Positions 52,997-64,000 of a stretch of DNA of 64,000 bases are shown piece after piece. The stretch's first letter is position 1. Every line of letters begins with the position of its first letter. Both the position numbers and the translations under genes were made by a program. The stretch comes from Oehlia diaphana (Eukaryota > Glomeromycota > Glomeromycetes > Glomerales > Glomeraceae), in the NCBI GenBank assembly GCA_003833135.1, contig QZLH01000336.1:7373-71372 (forward strand), in the 5' to 3' direction. The notes below the pieces were generated by a model. That model was not told the DNA's origin, made no database searches, and saw only the letters and a program-made list of their open reading frames with translations.

Positions 52997-55900
52997 ATGG
53001 TTGAAAGTGGGAAGTGGATCGATGATGTAGTCAAAACGCATTACATCAGCTTAATTCCCTTTGAAGAATTTGTTGTTAATAACCTTGAAAGTGATGATAA
53101 TAATAAAATTAGTTATTGGAAAGAAACTGGAAAAAGAGTTTTATTTAAAATTATTAATGATAAAATAACCATTAATAATAATATGGAAAAATCATTCCTT
53201 CTTGAGGTAAAGTATCGATGATATAAGATGATTGATTATTGGTCCCCTCTCACACATAAATAAATATATATAAAATATTATATATAATTTCTTATTTTTT
53301 TTTTCAGTTAAAATTACATCAAAGAAGGGACTTTAATGAACGAATAATTCAAATATTTGGAGTATCTCAAAGTAATTATTATGTTTTTTCCAATATATAT
53401 TCTTATATTTATTTATATATTTATATATAAAACCTTATCTCGAAATAACATTTAGAGAATTTTCATCATCTTATTCGATAGATCCAACGACGAATTCTTG
53501 TTTTTTAGTGGTACAATATGCAGATGGAGGAAATTTACGGCATATTTTAGAAAATACTATATTATCGTGGGTCGATAAACTTAATTTAGCTCATCAAATA
53601 GCTGAGGGATTAAATTTTCTTCATTCAAAAGGAATAATACATGGAAATCTGGTATAAAATTTTATATTAATACATTAAAAGGTTATTTTAAAATCTTTTT
53701 TTTTTTTTTGACATAATTTATTTTTTTATTTTTTTTTTTTTTACTGCGCATAAATTTTAGTATCCCTGGAACGTACTGTTTCACCAAAATCGTGCAAAAT
53801 TAACAAATTTCGGTATATCAGAACATTTGGTGGTTCACAACTCTTCATCTTACGATGATTTCTCGATTAAAGATATACCGTATATTGAACCACAATTATT
53901 ACAGGATGAAAATTATCAAAAAAACACGCGTTCTGATATTTATAGTTTCGGAGTAATATTGTGGGAAATATCAAGTGGAAACCCTCCTTATAACAGCAAC
54001 AATAATGACTTGGACAAAAATGATTTAATATCAGATATATTAAAAAATAAGCGAGAAAAAATTATATCGGAAACACCAAAGACATATAGCGATTTATACA
54101 TTGAGTGTTGGAATAATGTCCCTAAAAAAAGGCCAGCGATTGGAATAATATTAAATAAAATGAATAATCTGTTAAATGTTATGAATTCAGGTTTGTCATT
54201 TTTTTTTTTTTTTTTCACAAAAATTCAACGTTAAAAAAATAAAATTATGAATATAATAACTTATTTAAATTTTTTAATAAATACTCTATTACGTCTATTG
54301 TAAGTATATATCAATTCTTTTTTTCTTACGTAATAAATTATTTCAATAATGGTTCTTATGTGTAAATTGTTATTCTTTATAGATCTTGAATCATCCGGAC
54401 GATTTTGAAATTTCAGAACAAGGTAAAATAACATTATTTTCTTAAAATTTCAGTTCTTTTTACCTCAGATGACGATATTCGTAATTTATACGTCTCTTTT
54501 TTTAATTTTAATTTCTTTAAAGATAAAGAATTTAGAGAATTGGAAATCGACGCAATGACAGCAGAATTATGGCTAGGTAATCAATTGAAACTTGTTTCAA
54601 TTCGTTCATTATACTTATATTTATTAACATCACACTTAATGCTATTGTTAAAATGATATTTTAGAGAAGAAAGATATTATTATTCCAACAGAAATTAAAA
54701 CAAAAAGTATTTAACTTATAATTAAAATTATCTTTATGATTTTGATAATTTATTAACTTTTAAATTCACTTTAGAAGATAATAATAATAATAATAAAGAA
54801 ACAGTACTAGAAAGTCCAATTGAAAGTAAGCATTAGTATATAATTATTTAATTTGAATGGTTTTTTACCAAAGCTGGGTTACAATTGTTTTAACGTTTAT
54901 AAAATTTTCATCAAAATTAGAGAAATATGAAAAAGAAGAAAAGGAAAAAGAAAAAGAAAAAGTAGAAAAAGAAAGAATTAGAGAAGTAAAATTAATAACA
55001 AATGAGGTAACGAAACACGTTAGGGTTTCTTTTTATCTTGAATATTTAATTTTTTTTTTTTTTAACAAAAATGTATACTTATTTATTTTGTAGCCAGAAT
55101 TGGGTAAAAAATTAAATATAAAAAAGAAATCATGGACATATAAAGCAAAAAATAAAGCAAAAGGTTTTGTTAGAAGATTATCTGGATCTACTAATGGTAG
55201 TGATCTTAATACAAGTAATATTAAAGTAAGTTTATGAAATATAAATAGATATTTTAATGATGATAATTATTTTATTTACTTTTATTTGTTTTCCCTAGAA
55301 ATCTTTTACAAAAAGTATGAGCTTTGATAGTAAAGGTATGTATAATTTTTTTTTTTTAAAGCGATAAATTTTATATAAATATAAATAATTTACAATATTT
55401 TATTTTATAGAAATTATAGATCAAGGGGAACGAATAGATACTGGTTGGACATTTGTATCTTCAGGTAAATCTGCAGTATTAATCATTTATATTATAATAT
55501 TTTCAACTGAAACTTATAATAAAATAATAATTTTTTATTATTAAAGATATAAAAGAACCAGAAAGTCCAATAATGACAAAATCTGATAGTTCGATTAATA
55601 GAGGTTTAAATTTTTATTATTATATTATATTTTGACTTTTTTTTTTTTAAAAAAAAAAAAATAAAACTAAAAATTATATTTTTACAACTTGTAGGATTAT
55701 TTAGTTTTAGTAATCTTACAGGAAGAAGTGCATCAGAAAGTTCTATTAGTAAATCAATATCAGTAACACAACCAGATAAATGTAATTATTTAATTAATTT
55801 TTATAAGAAATTCCTTTTTCTTTTACTAATATATTATTGTAGATTCATATAGTGAATATTGTAAGGTATTATTTGCAACAAATAGTTGGACAATTAATTC

Positions 55901-57205
55901 AGCACCATGTTATGCAGCATATCATGCAAAAAAAGGTGATTTAGATGGATTAAAATGGCATATACATGTACAAAAAGAAAAATTAAATGAAATTCAACAA
56001 GTAACAGGTCCAAGAAATAGGTATTTAAAAAAATGTATTTTATATTTTTTTATTCTTTAAAAATTGATAGTAATATAATATTATGTAATATTAGTTATAG
56101 GAGACCATTAGAACCTTTGATGATAGAGGTAGCACAATATTGTCCAGCAGAAAATATAATTCAAACTTTTACATCATTAATATCAATGGGGGCAACATGT
56201 GATTGTACAAATTCATATACAGGGGGATCACCAATAAATTATTTAGGAGAGAACAAATCATTATTTTCATCAGAAACAAATTCACAAGTTTTTAAAGATT
56301 GTTTAATATATTTAATATCAAATGGATGTTTAATTAATGCAAAAAGGTTAAATGGGGATACATTATTAATTACATTATTATTTAAATGGTATAAAGAATT
56401 AACACCTAATGTAATTAAATTTTGTTTAGATAATGGAGCGAATCCTAATTTAAGTAATGAAATTGGTGCTAATCCTTTAGGTTATACTTTAACTCAAATT
56501 AGATTTAATCATCGTGGTGGACCATTTGAAAAAATTTATAAAATATTAAAATTATTGGTTAGATATGGTGCTGATGTTAATAGACAAATTACCATACCTG
56601 GTAAAAAGTTACCTAATTTATTATTCGTATGTGTTGATATGGGATTAAATATGAAAGAAGAATGGGTTAAAAAATTAATTAAAAGATTAATTAAATGGGG
56701 TGTTGATGTGAATGCTAGAATAGGAGAACAAAAAAACTTTGATGAAGAAATTAATAATAATAATTATGATAATGATAATAATGATGATGATATTATAAGA
56801 CTTGCTGGTACAAGTAAAAATGAGACAACAACACCAAAAGTAACATTTAATTTAACGAAAGAACAAAAAGAAAAAGAATTATTAACAAAAATTGAATCAT
56901 TAAACATTTTGGGTTATGCAGCTAAATTATCACAATTAAGTACTATAAAAATTTTATTAGATAGAATTTATTCTATAAGTTCACCTGAAAGTATTAAAGA
57001 AGCTTTAAACGTGACTAGTAAAGGAGAAGTTGAACAAAAAAAATTTTTTATGAGTTGGTTAAATGAAAGTGGTAAAGAAAAAAGAGATAAAGTTAAAGCT
57101 AAAATGGAAAGAAGAGAAATGAAGAGAAGAGAAAAATTGAAGAAAAAGGTGAAAAAAGGAAAGCAAACCGAAAATTATGATGATGATGATGACGATTATG
57201 ATTAC

Positions 57206-57253
<48 letters not shown>

Positions 57254-57256
57254 TAA
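52997..57256 (+). CDS. Pseudokinase-ankyrin repeat protein (many exons)
   Basis: Fifteen exons chain in compatible phases: 52997-53206, 53308-53371, 53458-53651, 53761-54190, 54523-54576, 54665-54706, 54775-54825, 54921-55006, 55094-55225, 55299-55335, 55411-55464, 55547-55603, 55695-55781, 55843-56020 and 56095-57256, giving 945 residues. A 6-nt exon at 54417-54422 is optional and in frame. The kinase-like part shows VLFKII (beta-3 Lys), VVQYADGGNLRHIL, IIHGNLYPWN (HGN for HRD), LTNFGIS (NFG for DFG), RSDIYSFGVILWEISSG and ECWNNVPKKRP. Both catalytic aspartates are Asn, so it should be inactive. A Lys/Glu-rich linker (KEEKEKEKEKVEKERIREVK) and Ser-rich segments follow, then ankyrin-like repeats (FCLDNGANPNLSNEIGANPL, LLVRYGADVNRQI, KWGVDVNARIG). 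The end is a poly-Asp tail from a GAT repeat. The exon chain is inferred from splice sites and phase. It could be two genes, split anywhere between 54190 and 55843. Confidence 0.65.
57176..57253 (+). repeat. (GAT)n trinucleotide repeat in coding sequence
   Basis: A GATGAT run with occasional GAC/TAT codons encodes the aspartate tail of the pseudokinase-ankyrin protein. It also creates a spurious minus-strand Ile-rich frame. Length variation between strains is likely for such a repeat. Confidence 0.8.
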
Positions 57257-57769
57257 ATGATGATGAATAAACGATGATGCGAGTCGAAGTATAATAATAT
57301 AACGAAGATATGTCAAAATATAATAATATAAAGTATTACGGCGAGAAATTATGGCAATGAATATTATGGCGATGAATAATAACATGACAAGGAATAAATA
57401 TGCGAAGAATAAAATAAAAAAAAAAAAAAATTATTTATATTTTATTAATTATATATATATATATAGATCAACAGTAATAATCATGTATTTTAAAAAATAT
57501 AATATAGAGGCGAATAACTTTATTTAATAATTACTCAAATATACATTAATCTCAACTAGTCAAATATCTTTATAAGCTTTATAATAAATATTTAAATATA
57601 AGAATAGAGAATTTATTTGTAAGATAAAAAAAAAATTGATTTTTTTTTCAACATAAAACAAAGAACAAAATATCTTAATCTTTATACTTCAATTACGAAC
57701 AAATAAATTCTAAAGGGGAAAAAAAAAATTTTTTTCTTCCTAATTTAAATTCCTAATTTAAATTATAAA
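57257..57769. other. Intergenic, tail-to-tail
   Basis: AT-rich sequence between the converging 3' ends of the ankyrin gene and the BTB gene. It contains a short TATATATATATATATAT run (about 57450-57466). No gene. Confidence 0.5.
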
Positions 57770-59254
57770 TCATTTCTTAATGACTTGAAAAACTTCATAA
57801 TCTTCAATCGAGAAATTATTCTCGGTATTTCTGATATGTACTTTATAATCATCCATTTTGCAATAACATTTACCACCATATTTAAAATTATGACCTGATA
57901 TAATCAAATCGCTTAATCCAAATGACGGTCCATAATTAATTCCATAGTTTAATGCTCTTTCATTATACTCCACAGGACTCACATTTATCCCAAAACTAGT
58001 ACTTTTCAGAGAAAATATAAAACTCTTAGAACTTCCATAGCCATTCTTAGACTTCCATTCCCCTGCATTATAACCACCCAATATTTCGTCTTTTCCTTTG
58101 ACTTTAATAATTGTAACTGTGCTAGGTTTATTATCACATAATTCATGAAAAACTTTGGGTGTGAAGCCATGTCTACTCCCCCTCAACAATAATTTAAGGT
58201 CGTAATTATTATGACTTCTGCTGTCATAATAATCTCTATATGATGAAATCTCATTATTAATTACCTTTGATAATTGATTAAGAATCTGAGATACCATGTG
58301 GGTATCGGTAATGATCTTAGATTCATTAATGTCAGCTTGCCTGGACGGATATAAATCTGTAGTACCTGGAACTAAATAAAATTGTAATAATTTATCGTCT
58401 AGTTCGGGATCAAAGCGAACTATGTAATGATGGGCTTTTTCATAAAATTGTTGAGAAGTTAATAATGAGAATCTAACCAACGGTAAACAATTCTTCAAAA
58501 TATTTTTAACTTGGTCGACATCCTCATCTGACCAAGTTTTTGGATCTTGTGGATCTTTTGATAAATAACTATATCGAGAGAGTCCCCATTTTAAAACAAG
58601 TTCCCAAATAACAGCCTCTTCCATTAACAAATCATCTCTTTTGATAAGCGAAATTAACATCTCTTCAGAAATAGCATTAAAATCGGAAAGTTGAAACATT
58701 AATTCAGGATGTCTGTCAATATAATCATAACAATATTCTTGAAGTTTATCAAAATTGTGTTCGGAACTAATTTGATAAATGTATAATAAATGATGTTCTA
58801 TCCAATTTGATTTTTTTTTAACTAAGAACCTTTGTAAAAATTTAACTAATTCTTGACAATCCATCTTATTTGCCAATTTTAAAATTTCAATAATTTCTTT
58901 AGCTTTAAGCTTTTCTATATGAACATTTCCGGTATAAAAGTATCTAAGAGAAAATGAAATTGAAAATTTTATTTATTTTTAATAAAAAATAAACTCAATA
59001 ATTAACTTTTATTTATAAATTTGTTACCCAAATATAACTTCAAAGATTTCTGGTGTGGATTCCGGAATTGTAACATAAACTTTATTCTCATTATCTGGGG
59101 CGGAAGAAAGTTTATTAAAATAGGGAATCTGATTTAAAATTAATTTATGAGCAGGAAATGTTTTGGCATCGGGAGTTGTTCCAACAGTAATATAAACATC
59201 AATTTCTTCATTTTGATATCGAGGTAAATTTTGCCATACATATTGCTCTACCAT
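57770..59254 (-). CDS. BTB-BACK-TLDc domain protein
   Basis: Two minus-strand exons, 59254-59028 and 58943-57770, joined at TTTGG|GTAACA ... TCTTAG|ATAC, encode 466 residues. The BTB domain spans residues about 15-105 (EEIDVYITVGT, KTFPAHKLILNQIPYFNKL, IPESTPEIFEVIFGYFYTG). A BACK-like helical region follows (about 110-210; FDKLQEYCYDYIDRHPELMF, RDDLLMEEAVIWELVLKWG). The C-terminal TLDc domain (about 275-466) contains KLLLRGSRHGFTPKVFHELC, TVTIIKVKGKDEILGGYNAG and FGLSDLIISGHNF. BTB-BACK proteins usually serve as Cul3 substrate adaptors, and TLDc domains occur in oxidation-resistance proteins (established). This combination is one of the most expanded families in Rhizophagus. The gene appears intact. 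An ATG at 58876 begins a longer single-exon frame but would lose the BTB core. Confidence 0.9.
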
Positions 59255-59980
59255 CCTGAATTTTTTTGTTCCGTACGAGAAAAAATTCTCTCAGAGAATA
59301 AAACTCGTTTATTAACATCGGGACAATCATTTTATATTGAATTATTGTGTAACCATTTTCGAAAAATTTAACTGGTGAAACAAAACCAAATAAGTAAATT
59401 TCGGAAAAAATCTGGTACCAACGCTTCGACGCAAGCCATCGAAATAAATTTGTAAAAGAACCTTTTTTTTTTTTTCTTGATTAGTGCTTCTAGCGATAAA
59501 GGCTTCGGTTTATTTCAGTAAAAAGAATATTTTTTATCATAAAAAATTTTGTTATTGTTCATAGAAATTTTATAAACATGGACGGAGTTTCCCTTTCCTA
59601 TTTTTAAACATACATGACGTTATGGGATAAAAATATCAACTGATAATCGGATTAATCGGTACAGATTTTACATGTGTAATACATAAAACCTTCGATTATT
59701 TTGTTCACTGTTCATACACGATTTTCTCCTTGTAAGGGTTGTATTAAAGCGAAGATGGTAAGAAAATATATTTTTAATTAAAGTTTAGTAAAATTTTAAA
59801 TGAAAACATTAAAAAGGTTTCGCTTTAATATATATTAACAAGACACAAACTGAATATTACTCTCATTATCGATACAAACGTTGCTTAAAAGTCAACAATA
59901 ACGGTAAATGATTTTTCTTGAAAATTTCGAAATTTGTAAGTTAATTCTTTTCAATAAATCATCTTTTTTTTTTAATTATT
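59255..59980. other. Divergent intergenic region
   Basis: Between the start of the BTB gene (59254) and the first recognised exon of the F-box gene (59988). It should hold both promoters and probably a short first exon of the F-box gene. An ATG|GTAAGA site is at about 59757-59765, but it does not give the right phase. Confidence 0.4.
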
Positions 59981-59987
59981 ATTATAG

Positions 59988-61103
59988 GAACTTCAAATAT
60001 TGATAAAATTCCAACAGAAATTTTACGAGAAATTTTTTCAATATTATATAATGATGGAATAAATACTGATCGGGCAGAAACTTTGGAAGATTTATATTCT
60101 TGTATGTTCGTTAATAAATATTGGAGTGTAAATGCTACACCAATATTATGGTCAAATATCATTCCATCACCAGGAGCTATTACAACATATATGGCTTTTT
60201 TTAAGGAAGAAGAACGTAAAGAATTAGAAAAATCTGGAATTTCATTTGATAATATTTGCGATATAGAATCTACGACTTATTGTTATCCTTCATTCTTGAA
60301 ATCGATTAGTATGCATGAATTATCCCTTGCAATATTTTTATGGTGTCGTAATAATTGTCCTCAACCAATTACAAAACAATATAATTTGTTATTAAGAGGA
60401 ATACTTAATATCTTCGCCAACCTTTGCATTACACTTTATCAGCTTGATTTAGATAAAAGATCTTTATTAGATTGTTTACATCATGAGTTGTGGATTTTAT
60501 TACAAGAACCAAATTATAGATCTTTTATATCACGCGTTAAACAACTTTCTTTGGATATACGGAAACTTGTTAATGATGATTGTTTGGAATTATTATGTCA
60601 AGCCTGTCAAAGATTGGTTCGTATCAACTTTATCTTTTCTTATAAGTAGTTGCATGTATCAATGTTTTTTTTTTTTATAGAAAATCCTTAAAATTGATAT
60701 GACAGTAGATGAAACATTTTGGTCTTCTGATAATAAATTAGCAGATATCATTAAAACTCAAAAAGGATTACAAACTTTTTATTTAAGGAGAGGAAAGATT
60801 ACACCAAAAATAATTTCTGCATTAGAGGTTCATGCTAAATCATTAAAAATGTTACATTTTCGTAGAGTTGATTTTGAAAAGTGTACATCATTAAGATCAA
60901 TATTTAATTACTCTAAACAACTGGAAGTATTGATCGTACGTGGATGTAAAAATTTAAGTGAAAATGTTTGTAAAGAATTAATGAATACTGCATCATTTCC
61001 TAAATTGGTTGAAGTTGATTTTGAAGATTCGGATTGTGAAGGATTAATGTCTTGGAGTACGATTATTAAAAGACACGAACATCAGAATATTCAGGTGGTT
61101 TGA
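59988..61103 (+). CDS. F-box protein, start unresolved
   Basis: Exon 59988-60616 follows a TTATAG acceptor and reads TSNIDKIPTEILREIFSILY, then ETLEDLYSCMFVNKYWSVNA and TPILW, a clear F-box (IPTEILREIF ... LYSCMFVNKYW). An intron with GT-AG ends (TTG|GTTCGT ... TTATAG|AAA) leads in phase 0 to exon 60681-61103 with leucine-rich-like segments (KGLQTFYLRRGKITPKII, LEVLIVRGCKNLSENVC) and a TGA after NIQVV. About 350 residues are visible, shorter than the roughly 500 of the F-box gene at 49570. Either the C-terminus is truncated or a further exon lies after CAG|GTGGTT at 61095. The first codons are missing because the exon needs a phase-1 upstream exon that I could not identify. Methionine at 60083 is internal to the F-box and not a credible start. 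Confidence 0.7.
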
Positions 61104-63690
61104 ATTTAAGTAAGTTCTACCTCTTTATTTACATAAAAGAATTTTTTTAGCTTATATTAATTTTATTTGGTGATATTTATTTAACCAAAAATTAAATCCA
61201 GATTTACGAGCGATGATGTTATGAAAGAAACGTCCAAAGATCTATTCTAAAATTATTTAACAGAATTCACAGTAAGAAAATTTTGTTCAATTATTTACTC
61301 ATTGCATTAACATGATGTATACCTAATTAAGCAAAATTAATAAATAAAATTTTATTATTACAAATTAAATATATATTCCTATCATAATTTTTCGTGTTAT
61401 TTTATAAATCTTTATAGTTAATATAAATATATAGGATATATAGGCGAAAAAGAAGCAGTTTGTAGATATAAGTGTCCCTGAACATAAGTAAAAGTTTTTT
61501 TTATTTATATATCTTTTTTTTTTTTTTGTCATTTCAAAATTCTAACATATTATTTTTATTAAGTTATTATAGCTTAATTTGTACTTACTATAAGTTTTTC
61601 GATCATCTTCAAACTTGGGATCATATCAATGATGAAAAGTAGATAACTGGTAATTCTTCAGTAGTCAGTAGGTTATCTAACATCTGATGTCTTCGCATTG
61701 CTTTGTAAAGTGTTTTCTGGTTTCCTACAGTACATGTAGCGGGTAGAATCTAAGTTTGCAACAGCACAGCAGGAGTATACTTTAATAAACTAATTAGTCA
61801 AAATTAAAGCCCCCGGACGAACTAGTAAGAAAAAAGGCAGAAAATATACCATTTACTATATTGATCAATAATTTTTCCTAATCTGTTAAAGCATGTACTT
61901 ATTTGATAGTACTCAATCCAATTATAACAGGACCGCTTTTCAAATTTATAGTTTACTGTTGCCATCTTGAACTAGCGTGGCTTTAAGTGAACTGCTAGTA
62001 ATTTTCTCCCTTCAAATCTTCTTCATGATCATGGAAATATAAGTTTGCAAATCACATTTGATAGCTTAGTGGTATATAGCAAAGTCTACCATCTTATGAC
62101 CAGCCATGTTTGGCGGATGTACGATATACTGTATGATCTAAAATTATTATGACAAAAAAGTAACTTTAAAATGCAATTTTATTCATGAGTTTCGAATAGA
62201 TCCTCATCAAAGATAGTCATTCTATTATTCTCACCAAGATGTTTTGCGAAAAATTTTTTATAATGAAATGATACAGAATACGTGATTATATTTAAGTGAG
62301 GAATAATGCTCATTTATTAAACGGTAAATAATAAATATAAGAATAGATTTTATGCTATTGATGTAAGTCTTCACTTATTAATGAAGTTAACAGCGAAGTC
62401 CATAACAGTTAAACTGATCGATTAGTAGTGAAATTGGTTGATTGGCATCAATCGATTAAGGTGTCGTATCCTCTGTTTTGTATCATGGGATTCTACAATA
62501 AAAGTGCCTGGAGTACATAACATTAATTATAGACCCAACATAAAATTTTAAAGTGAACCGTTATAAGCACAATTTTTTTCCGTTACGAGTCTCGATAGAA
62601 AAGTCTTCTACGCAAATACGTGTTCGTCATCAACAAAGATTCTTTTTCGTTTACATCGGACCTGAATTATTTATGTAACTATATGTTGATTTAATCCTGT
62701 AAATGTTCTCGAATTTGAATCGAAATATACTAAATACCTTGTAAAGTAAATGTTCAACTCTTCATTCATCTATTTTTAAACAATTGGTATTTTTTTTGTG
62801 GTTAATAAGACAGGATGATACTGAAAGGCTTTTAATAAGTCGCCCTTTATCCTTCATATTATGTATGTAAATTATAAACATTTATTTATATTGAAGTCTT
62901 GTTATTCAGCAATATCAGATTTATTGCATTTTCAGAAAGTGAAGAAGTTAGTTGATCAAGAAAAAATGTTGATAGATTTGATCCCACCTTGCGTATGATC
63001 CCATTCAATTTGCTGCATTAATTCAAGAATAAGAAATAAGCAAATATTTATCGTACTTTATATCAAGAAGAGAGTCTAATCTTTCAAAAGATTTATTGCT
63101 CATTATCAAATGTTGATCATGGAATAATGGATCTTTATAAATGATCAAACGAGTGTGACCCGCTGATGCTGACCTGGCGTAACTTTTATTGCTACTTACC
63201 TGATAGATGAATCTATTTGCTTTTGTATCAATGAGTTTGGGAAACTAAAAATGCTTTTTCCCAAAGTACGTACTAAATAAATTTCGTTAACCCCTCTTTC
63301 ATACATTTTCCTCTTTGGTAATAATCAAAACTTTATGTAATGCCAAAGCAGAGAGGATCTGATGATTATGACCAGAAATTAATGCTGGCTTCAAGAATTG
63401 GAAACTTTTAAAATAGTTTGGGTTGATGACGCCCGTAATAATTGATACAAAATTTTCGTACACTATATATTTGAAAATTCATTAGATCTTTTTTTTTTTT
63501 TAATTAAAATAATATACTTTTTTATGAATAATATAATTGTAAGATAATCATTACACTAAGAATTTCATTTAATTCATCTACTATTGTTACATTCGAATTA
63601 ACAGATAATTGATCTTATACAACAAAAAATTGAAACTTTTTCTAAAGTATGTGGAAATGCATAATATTTGATATTTAAATAGGAATGTAT
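61104..63690. other. Intergenic region, nothing recognised
   Basis: About 2.6 kb without a supported gene on either strand. Base composition is more balanced than in the repeat regions (for example 61600-62700), which may mean old, unrecognisable coding DNA. I see no clear repeat structure. Confidence 0.4.
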
Positions 63691-63691
63691 C

Positions 63692-63957
63692 TTATAAATA
63701 AGCTTTAGGAACCATTTTTTTGACATCATATAGACATAAATGATTTTGTTCATGCCAATACGTCATTGCTTGAATTATTCCAATATAATGTACAAGTGCA
63801 GCGGCTATTACAAAGAAATGAAATATTTGATGTGATGACCCCTAAAAAGAAATATTTTATTAAGTTAATGACCCATTTAATTAATTAATGTTAAAGAAAC
63901 GTGAGCGCAATACTTACATAGATATCAAACGTTCCCGGATACCATTTTTCTGGCACT
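63692..63957 (-). CDS. PAQR family membrane protein (adiponectin-receptor / Izh-like), 3' end
   Basis: Two minus-strand exons at the right edge, 63957-63918 and 63841-63692, joined by GT-AG (CTAT|GTAAGT ... TTTTTAG|GGG). They read (R)VPEKWYPGTFDIYGSSHQIF then HFFVIAAALVHYIGIIQAMT, YWHEQNHLC and KKMVPKAYL. P-E-[KR]-x-x-P-G-x-F-D-I-x-G-x-S-H-Q-I-F-H is the C-terminal hallmark of PAQR/haemolysin-III-type seven-helix proteins. The two His of SHQIFH are part of the zinc site (established). The segment FFVIAAALVHYIGII is the last membrane helix. In fungi, family members (Izh1-4) affect zinc and sterol homeostasis. The 5' exons lie right of the window. No lesions are seen in the visible part. Confidence 0.85.
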
Positions 63958-64000
63958 CTAAATGAAGAAAAATTTTAAATACTAAAATAAAAATTGCTTT

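Noticed and set aside
57059..57385. Minus-strand Ile-rich frame
   Set aside because: Complement of the (GAT)n repeat and its flank.
1..64000. CRISPR arrays, tRNA and rRNA genes
   Set aside because: I looked for regularly spaced identical repeats and for tRNA/rRNA signatures and saw none. The tandem repeats here have no unique spacers.

Overview
The window looks like nuclear DNA of an arbuscular mycorrhizal fungus, most likely Rhizophagus irregularis or a close Glomeromycotina relative. This is inferred from recognised families, not from a database search. The DNA is extremely AT-rich, with long poly(A)/poly(T) runs. Most genes are split by short GT-AG introns. The gene content is typical of that lineage's expanded families: TKL-like kinases with an N-terminal CxxC...CxxC motif, BTB-BACK-TLDc, F-box, SAM-domain and Crinkler proteins, and decayed MULE/FAR1 and Tc1-like transposons.

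Region by region. (1) 0-10.2 kb: a minus-strand tandem array of one kinase-like family. One copy runs off the left edge, one is nearly intact (5625-6841), one is broken by an 11-bp deletion (9032-10237), one is a multi-lesion pseudogene (3299-4407), and there are fainter relics. Copies in which the catalytic loop is visible carry Asn in place of the HRD aspartate, so the subfamily looks like pseudokinases. (2) 10.2-23.8 kb: gene-poor and repeat-rich. It holds transposase relics, a hAT-like non-autonomous element inserted into a FAR1/MULE relic, a tandem array of about 80-bp units, and a TA-flanked MITE present on both sides of a 469-bp assembly gap. (3) 23.8-28.5 kb: a small coiled-coil gene, a gene with an in-frame stop, a dead Tc1/mariner-type transposase and a decayed SAM-domain gene. 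(4) 30.3-41.7 kb: a 320-residue GGKMG-repeat (probable beta-propeller) protein, an RBR-type E3 ligase, two unidentified gene remnants, an NmrA/isoflavone-reductase-like protein and an oxidoreductase-like-domain protein with a 15-nt exon. (5) 42.4-46.3 kb: a Crinkler-type gene with P-loop and nuclease-like regions broken by several frameshifts, and a truncated NSUN6-like RNA methyltransferase relic. (6) 49.5-64 kb: a single-exon F-box gene, a many-exon pseudokinase-ankyrin gene, a BTB-BACK-TLDc gene, a second F-box gene with an unresolved start, and the 3' end of a PAQR (adiponectin-receptor/Izh-like) gene.

I see no operon-like logic. The common theme is lineage-specific expansion and decay of signalling and ubiquitin-pathway families (kinase-like, F-box, RBR, BTB) in a transposon-rich setting. 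The most interesting points are the HxN pseudokinase array, a second unrelated HGN/NFG pseudokinase fused to ankyrin repeats, and the GGKMG-repeat protein whose N- and C-termini look like two halves of one repeat.
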